DNA from: Tachypleus tridentatus
Lineage: Eukaryota; Arthropoda; Merostomata; Xiphosura; Limulidae
Direction of reading: 5' to 3'
Length of the DNA stretch: 64,000 bases
Assembly: GCF_004210375.1 (NCBI RefSeq)
Contig: NC_134837.1
Coordinates: 15,693,798-15,757,797 of the forward strand
A model generated the notes under the pieces. That model had not been told where the DNA came from, ran no database searches, and saw nothing but the letters and a program-made list of their open reading frames with translations. The stretch's first letter is position 1, and every line of letters starts with the position of its first letter. Both the position numbers and the translations under genes were made by a program. Shown piece after piece: positions 58,107-64,000 of the stretch.

Positions 58107-58497
58107 GATATTCTGGACGCAGTTTGGTCAGTTTGTAATATTCTGGACACAGCTTTGTTTGTGATATCACGAACATAGTTTGGATAATTTGTGATATTCT
58201 GGACGCAGTCTGGTCAGTTTGTAATATTCTGGACACAGCTTTGTTTGTGATATCAGGAACATAGTTTGGATAATTTGTGATATTCTGGACGCAGTCTGGT
58301 CAGTTTGTAATATTCTGGACACAGCTTTATTTGTGATATCAGGAACATAGTTTGGATAATTTGTGATATTCTGGACGCAGTTTGGTCAGTTTGTAATATT
58401 CTGGACACAGCTTTGTTTGTGATATCAGGAACATAGTTTGGATAATTTGTGATATTCTGGACGCAGTCTGGTCAGTTTGTAATATTCTGGACACAGT
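58107..58497. repeat. 86-bp tandem repeat, about 4.5 units, each of three sub-units
   Basis: GATATTCTGGACGCAGT starts at 58,107, 58,193, 58,279, 58,365 and 58,451, exactly 86 bp apart. Within a unit, three related segments follow one another: GATATTCTGGACGCAGT, AATATTCTGGACACAGC and GATATCAGGAACATAGT. This is a higher-order repeat built from a ~29-bp ancestor. Confidence 0.96.
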
Positions 58498-59790
58498 TGA
58501 AGTTGGTTTCTATTAATGTTTGTCATTCGCTTCGCTCCCACGGGTAATGAAAAGTATTCCATTTATAATTAATGTACGTAGGAAGGAAGGAACTATTTTA
58601 TACAATGTTCTAAAAAGCATTTTAATAATAATGTATAGAACGTTCAGTTTCTTCAAAATAAAACCTGACGTTTGATGCTGTCTATTAACATGGAAAAGTT
58701 TCTTTATTTGAAACGTCCGTGGTGTAATTACAAGTAAATAGATTCCAAACTATACACAGTTTGGTTATTTGACATTATTGTATCAACAGTGCATGCTTTA
58801 TCATTAGGCCACGCCCTTGGTGTAATTATACGTATATATATAAATATATTCCAGATGCACCAACGATTTCTGGTTTTATATTTATAGAATAAAGGGAAAT
58901 CAGCTAGTGAACAACATTAACAACCACGTCTTGGGTTATTCTAATCAAAAAATAAAACTTGACTTTCCCGTTTAACACTCCCACAATCCCAAACGCGAAT
59001 CGTAATTTAGTAGCAACAGGACGAGAACCTAGGACCGTTAGATTCCACTACTGTACCACGTATTTATAACTTAATTTGTTACTTGTTAATATTTTATAAC
59101 CTAAATGTTGTTATACATCAATATTTGTCTCTTTTAAAAACACTACGAAGAGTTTTGCCAGAAAAATCTTCATTTTCTCTATTCATAAAAAAATATAACA
59201 TTTCGTGTAAATGCATTTTTTCACGCCTTCAGTAGATTTGATATTATGTTTTTTAACAAACTCCTGGAGAAAACAAAATGTACAATAAAAGTTAAGTGCT
59301 CTTGATGGATTATATATCACAGGTACTACTAGTTACGTGTCTTTTTTTCTGTTTCTTTCATCTTTAAAAGCTTCATTATAATTATGCAAATCACCAGGTT
59401 CACCGTCGAAAGAAAACGTGTAATTACTAGCTTGCTGTTATCGCTCAACTGTTTTTAAATTATGTATGTATGTACACTGATATACGGTTACTATCGTCTA
59501 AGTAATCTGGTGATTGCCACTTAAGATTTTTAACTCTATGGCTTTCTTCAATTCAACCCTCCCAATTATTTGTAAAGTAAACTTTCGAATCCTTTCAACA
59601 ATTCGTGTGCTATAAGTATATAAAGTAAACATGTGTAACAACCACGCCAAAAATCGCATTTACTACCAACAGAACAATGAACGTCCATTAGTTTATTATT
59701 CTGATAAAATATGTCAGTTATCTTTAATACCTTCTTTTCAAAGAAAATTCATTTCATAATTTTTGTGAATTTTTTTCACACGATGTAAGT
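58498..59790. other. AT-rich interval, nothing recognised
   Basis: A short (TA)n-type run lies near 58,835. No gene, RNA or repeat family was recognised. Confidence 0.4.
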
Positions 59791-59799
59791 CCTAAAATG

Positions 59800-60300
59800 T
59801 TAAATCTTGTTATGTTTCTTGATAAGAAATACAGACGTTATTGACTTTAAAGGTAAACTGAATTATGTGCTATCTATGTAGAAACATTTGATACGTTACA
59901 TTCTTATATATTACTTAACATGAAGCTTTTGACGCGACATTAGCCTTCCAAGTGTTTCTTATCTTCACTGTAAAAGACGTGATGAGATACTATCTTACAA
60001 CGCGTTTCTCTGTAAACTTCACTGTAAAGATGTGATAAGGTATTATCTTACAACGCGTTTCTCTGTTAATTTCAACGTAAAAGATATGATACGATATTAC
60101 CTCATACGTTTTGTGTTATAAATATTGTACAAAGTGTTATGTCCAACACATATTTGTTTAGTTTCACTGTGGAAGATTTGATACCACACTATTCTCTAAC
60201 GTCTTTGTACTGTATAAAGATTTGATATGATGCTATCTTGCAACATGTTTCTCTATCAACTAAACTACAGAAAATGTTGATAAAACGCTCTTATTCGTCG
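59800..60300. repeat. degenerate ~54-bp tandem repeat
   Basis: The best units begin TTCACTGTAAA at 59,964 and 60,018, with a third (TTCAACGTAAA) at 60,071, and contain GATACTATCTTACAACG or close forms plus TTTCTCTGT. Weaker units flank them on both sides. Confidence 0.65.
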
Positions 60301-60420
60301 TTTCGGATCAGGTAAACTTGTCAGGTATTTAGGAGACGGATATCCCAGACTGTTCGATAATTAAGTATTTCTCCTTCATACTGATCGCGTTGTAAGTATG
60401 CTTGATATAATAATGGTTTG

Positions 60421-60685
60421 TGTGTCTGTTTTTGAATTTCGCGCAAAGCTAAACGAGGGATATCTGTACCACCCGTCCCTAATTTAGCAGTTTAAGAGTA
60501 AAGGGAATGCAGCTAGTCATCACTACTCAACGCCAACTCTTGGACTGCCCTTTTACCAACGAATAGTTGGATTGACCATCACAGTATAACGCCCCTACGG
60601 CTGAAAGGGCGAGGATGTTTAGTATAATGGGGATTCTAACCCGCTATCCTTAGAGAGCACCCTAACCACCTGATCATGTCGGGCA
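60421..60685 (-). mobile_element. SINE family A
   Basis: Reverse copy from TGTGTCTGTTTTTGAATTTC to GATCATGTCGGGC. The head is shortened: CTTAGAGAGCACC replaces part of the anticodon-arm region. Confidence 0.9.
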
Positions 60686-60885
60686 GTTCTAATACTAATT
60701 ACAATTATATCAACAATTGATAGAGCAAAATATTATTCACAATCTATGATTATTTATTTATTTATCGTCATTGTTTTCATTTGTCAGTACTGGATAAAAT
60801 ATTAAAATATTTTAAATGATAACTGATCCCTCTTAATGTGAGTTTTGATATGTCCCAACTGTAATTTTGTTAGTTTTTAATTTAT

Positions 60886-60985
60886 AGACGACATGTCTGT
60901 AGACGTATAACGTTAGCAACCGGGTTTCGACACCTGGGAAGAGCACAGATAGCCCATTGTGTAGCTTTGTGTTTAACTTTAAGCA
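60886..60985 (+). mobile_element. SINE family B, diverged
   Basis: ATGTCTGTAGACGTATAACG, then CCGGGTTTCGACACCTGG and a tail GTGTAGCTTTGTGTTTAAC. Confidence 0.7.
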
Positions 60986-61100
60986 TAAGCTATGTATTGG
61001 TATAATCAGTTTTATGCTGACAAACAAAGTCTATTTACATATCTCAGTTCGTGTTGTTTTCAAATCAGAAGAGAGAACTGAAAATTATCCCAGATAAGGA

Positions 61101-61376
61101 TTGTTTGTTTGTTTTTGGAATTTCGCACAAAGCTACTCGAGGGCTATCTGTGCTAGCCGTCCCTAATTTAGCAGTGTAAGACTAGAGGGAAGGCAGCTAG
61201 TCATCACCACCCACCGCCAACTCTTGGGCTGCTCTTTTACCAACGAAAGTGGGATTGATCGTCACATTATACGCCCCCACGGCTGGGAGGGCGAGCATGT
61301 TTAGCGCGACGCGGGCACGAACCCGCGACTCTCGGATTACGAGTCGCACGCCTTACGCACTTGGCCATGCCGGGCC
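61101..61376 (-). mobile_element. SINE family A, young copy, 13-bp TSD
   Basis: Near-consensus reverse copy. TCCCAGATAAGGA at 61,088-61,100 is repeated exactly at 61,377-61,389, the longest perfect target duplication in the window. A short plus-strand open frame beginning at 61,361 starts inside the SINE and is not a gene. Confidence 0.96.
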
Positions 61377-61598
61377 TCCCAGATAAGGAAAAAAAACAAA
61401 CTCAACAAACTTCAAAGTTTCTACGTTGTTTAATAATATTTTTGTTCTTGCTGTGGACTTATTATAGCTCAGACACGCGTCGTTTAGTACAACGTATAAA
61501 ACGACATCTTCAGCCCAGCGTTAGACATTCTTCAGACATTTATAGACACCTAAATTAAGATTGTGATGGTGTGGTTGACGAAAGTAACTTCTTCAAAG

Positions 61599-61874
61599 TG
61601 TTTGTTTGTTTTTTACTTTCACGCAAAGCTACACGAGGGTTATCTGTGTTAGCCGTCCCTAATTTTGTAGTGTAAGACTAGAGGGAAGGCAGCTAGTCAT
61701 CAACACCCACCGCCAACTCTTGGACTACTCTTTTACCAACGAATAGTGAGATTGACTGTCAAATTATAACGCCCCCATGGGTGAAAGGACGAGAATGTTT
61801 GGTGTGACGGCGATTCGTACTCGTCACCTTAAGATTACGAGTCGAGCGTCCAAGCCCCTGGCCATGCTTGGCCC
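61599..61874 (-). mobile_element. SINE family A
   Basis: Reverse copy from TGTTTGTTTGTTTTTTAC to CCATGCTTGGCCC, with moderate divergence and no clear target duplication. Confidence 0.92.
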
Positions 61875-61904
61875 GATAATAATGGTGTGTAATTCTTCAT
61901 TATT

Positions 61905-61998
61905 AATCGCTATTTGTTAGTTAAGTGCAACCCAGAAGTTAGTGGCTAGGAATGACTAATGCAAATATCCCACTCTTTGTTTGCGCGAAATTCAACAG
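61905..61998 (+). mobile_element. SINE family A 3' fragment
   Basis: CCAGAAGTTAGTGGCTAGG, ATGACTAATGC and TTGCGCGAAATTCAACAGC follow the body-to-tail order of a forward copy whose 5' part is lost. It starts about 30 bp after the opposite-strand copy ends. Confidence 0.5.
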
Positions 61999-62095
61999 CA
62001 ACAACAAAAAATATTTTTTGATAAAATAAAGAATAAATGTTTTAAATTTTTAATTTCTAAGAATTACTAAAGAATGTTTTTGTTTGACACTTTAT

Positions 62096-62310
62096 TAACC
62101 TTGCATGACCTGGTGGTTAGCGTGCCTGGACTGTGAATTCGATGGTTTACATTTCATATTCTGTTAATATTCCACACTTTGAATCGTGAGTGTATTATAA
62201 AAGTTGCAGTTAAACCCCACTATTCGGTCAGACATGATCACTCCAATAGTTGGCAGTTGGTACTGTTGACCAGTTTATCGGCTCAAAATTCCGGACTTTA
62301 GTTTAAAATA
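62096..62310 (+). mobile_element. SINE family D (tRNA-headed)
   Basis: Head ACCTGGTGGTTAGCGTGCC, then GGACTGTGAATTCGATGG. The body has TGAGTGTATTATAAAAG, CCCCACTATTCGGTCAG and CCAATAGTTGGCAGTTGG, which parallels the body of family A. No clear tail or target duplication was seen. Confidence 0.55.
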
Positions 62311-62441
62311 AACACTTTATTTTTGAAGTGTTGTAACAGTTAGTTATCCTGGAGTTCGAAGTACAGCTTTCTGTAGAAACACAACCATATGTTAAGGTGG
62401 AACACATCTCACCATTTTAGGGAAACGTTTCCATATAAAAG

Positions 62442-62570
62442 GTCCCCTGCTGGTACAGTGGTAAGTGTACGAATTTACAACGCTAAAATCAGGGGTTTGA
62501 TTCTTCTTGGTGTAATCAGCGAATAACTCGATGTGGCTTTGCTATATTAAAACACACACCATTAAAAGTG
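62442..62570 (+). mobile_element. SINE family C
   Basis: Forward copy: CCCCTGCTGGTACAGTGG, ACAACGCTAAAATCAGGGG, and a tail GATGTGGCTTTGCTATATT followed by an A/C-rich end. Confidence 0.85.
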
Positions 62571-63308
62571 AAATGATAGAAGCTTGTTTTATTCATCTGG
62601 GATTATTCCGTCAAAATAAGCATTATTATTTTTTTGCCCAAGCTTTTATCTTAATTCTAGGATCGAATCCAACTAAAGCGACAACAAGATTAGAATAATT
62701 GAAACAGTTCATTCTCTCGATGAATCTCATGGTACACTCCTCTGCTTCTAGACTTCTATCTGCTAGCTATCAACTTACAATAATTAGCTCGTTAAAGCAC
62801 GTGGTATGACGGAGTCAAGATATCTACAAGCCGTCTAGATTATAATTGTATTAGATAATTATCATTTAACGAGGTTATTGTAATGACAAAGCTTGCACGC
62901 TGTTAGTAGAACTGTTGAATTCTATCTTTCCGTATTACAAAGTCGGTAATGGATTATGTAGACATTCAACATGTAAGTAAGTCAAGAGAAACTGAATATT
63001 AGCCTTTCTCTAAACAATTAAGAAATTAATTTCCAGAGATAGTGTTCTAGACGTGTGGGATCATACGTCTTCGAAAATGTCTTCACTATTATTTTTCACG
63101 TTTATATAAATAATGATAAATAGTTTTAGCTTACGTACAGATAAAAATAAACATTTTTATGAAGTTTTCAGCTTAAGTTCTTGTTTTCTTTGTTTTTATA
63201 TGAGACTTTAGAGTATTACTTTGGATGTAATTTCAGCTACAGTATTTTTGAGTTTTAGTTGCGTAGTTATCTTGCGTGAAACTGAGTTTATACCAGCTCT
63301 GACATATT
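62571..63308. other. AT-rich interval, nothing recognised
   Basis: No supported feature. Confidence 0.35.
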
Positions 63309-63503
63309 TTTGTTTGTTTTTTGAATTTCACTAAAAGCTACACGAGGGCTATTTGCGCTAACCGTCCCTAATTTAGCAGCGTAAGACTACATGGAAGGCA
63401 GCTAGTCATCACTACCCACAGCCAACTATTGGGCTACTCTTTCATTAACGAATAGTGGGATTGATCGGCACATTATAACGGTCCCATGGCGGAAAGGGCG
63501 AGA
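63309..63503 (-). mobile_element. SINE family A, head missing
   Basis: The tail and body run from TTTGTTTGTTTTTTGAATTTC to GGCGGAAAGGGCGAG, after which similarity stops. The tRNA-like head is absent, as in a 5'-truncated insertion. Confidence 0.85.
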
Positions 63504-64000
63504 GAGCGATAATAAAGTTATAACTACAGAAAATAAACACGCATTTTCTCCAAGCAGGACAAAGATACTTTAGTGATGAGAGTATGTAATCTGGAAAGAA
63601 AGAACGACCTCAGTGAGTTTGTTGCACGTGTTAGTAAACGTGCCGTATAATTATAAAACAATAATTTGTATTTCTGCCAAAACAAAATATCTTAAAATGA
63701 AGAGTAAATGGTCAGAAAGTCAGGTAGACTCTTGCATATACGAGATCTTTTAAAATCGCAAAAAATAAAAATTAGGGAAAGGTTTATTTTCTCGATATAT
63801 AAATAGTGTTTTAAAAATAATCAGTAAGAGTACAAATGAAAATTTTAAAATCCAATAAATCAAGTGGCATATGGGTAGTCTGTCCTAGACGTATATTAAC
63901 TTGCTGTTACTAAAGTTAACAGTAGTTATTTTAAATTGTTTTAGTTAGATTAGTAAGAACCGGACACATGTTAAGTTTATTGCTGAATGTACAGCTAAGC
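63504..64000. other. AT-rich interval, nothing recognised
   Basis: No supported feature up to the window end. Confidence 0.35.

Noticed and set aside
61361-61558. 65-codon plus-strand frame
   Set aside because: It starts inside a SINE and its target duplication, so the apparent start is not genic.
1076-63503. Functional tRNA genes at the many GGTTCGAATCC-type sites
   Set aside because: The tRNA-like parts lie at the heads of SINEs, are followed by the SINE body and have imperfect cloverleaf arms. None ends as a mature tRNA gene would.

Overview
The window looks like non-coding nuclear DNA from an invertebrate, most likely an arthropod. It is AT-rich, and I could not support one complete protein-coding gene. 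It has no operons or bacterial-type coding density. It is packed with tRNA-headed SINEs, many with clear target-site duplications (TSDs), small inverted-repeat transposons, one broken LINE and many minisatellites. From memory, the long SINE family resembles one I associate with horseshoe crabs (Limulus/Tachypleus). That is recall and is unverified.

Layout. Positions 1-24.2 kb hold dispersed SINEs (called here families A, B, C and D), a 475-bp foldback transposon, a LINE fragment, and several degenerate or fresh tandem repeats (41-bp, 26-bp, 60-bp and about 43-bp units). Positions 24.4-44.5 kb are a single giant satellite of a 29-bp unit, about 660 units. It is cut into four blocks by four near-identical copies of a ~219-bp linker. 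Positions 45-49.5 kb hold a 240-bp mariner-type MITE, a SINE and a 38-bp minisatellite of about 51 units. Positions 49.9-51.0 kb are CpG-rich and contain the best gene evidence: a minus-strand first coding exon with a signal peptide, an upstream in-frame stop and a GTAAGA splice donor. A weaker plus-strand candidate lies nearby. Positions 51-64 kb return to SINEs, a second copy of the 240-bp MITE, and 48-bp, 30-bp, 86-bp and degenerate 54-bp tandem repeats.

The very long open reading frames over 24.6-44.5 kb and 47.3-49.4 kb are almost certainly artefacts. The 29-bp unit on the plus strand and the 38-bp unit on the minus strand contain no TAA, TAG or TGA word. Neither length is divisible by three, so all three frames stay open whatever indels occur.

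How the parts may interact (inference). If the 50.0-kb exon belongs to a real leftward gene, its first intron would run into the 38-bp array and probably the 29-bp satellite. In that direction almost every 29-bp unit carries a canonical AATAAA followed by a GU-rich stretch. Transcription would then meet several hundred poly(A)-signal look-alikes, which is the most testable functional idea here. The other main structural result is that the 29-bp satellite appears to have grown by duplicating multi-kilobase segments that included its own decayed left edge.
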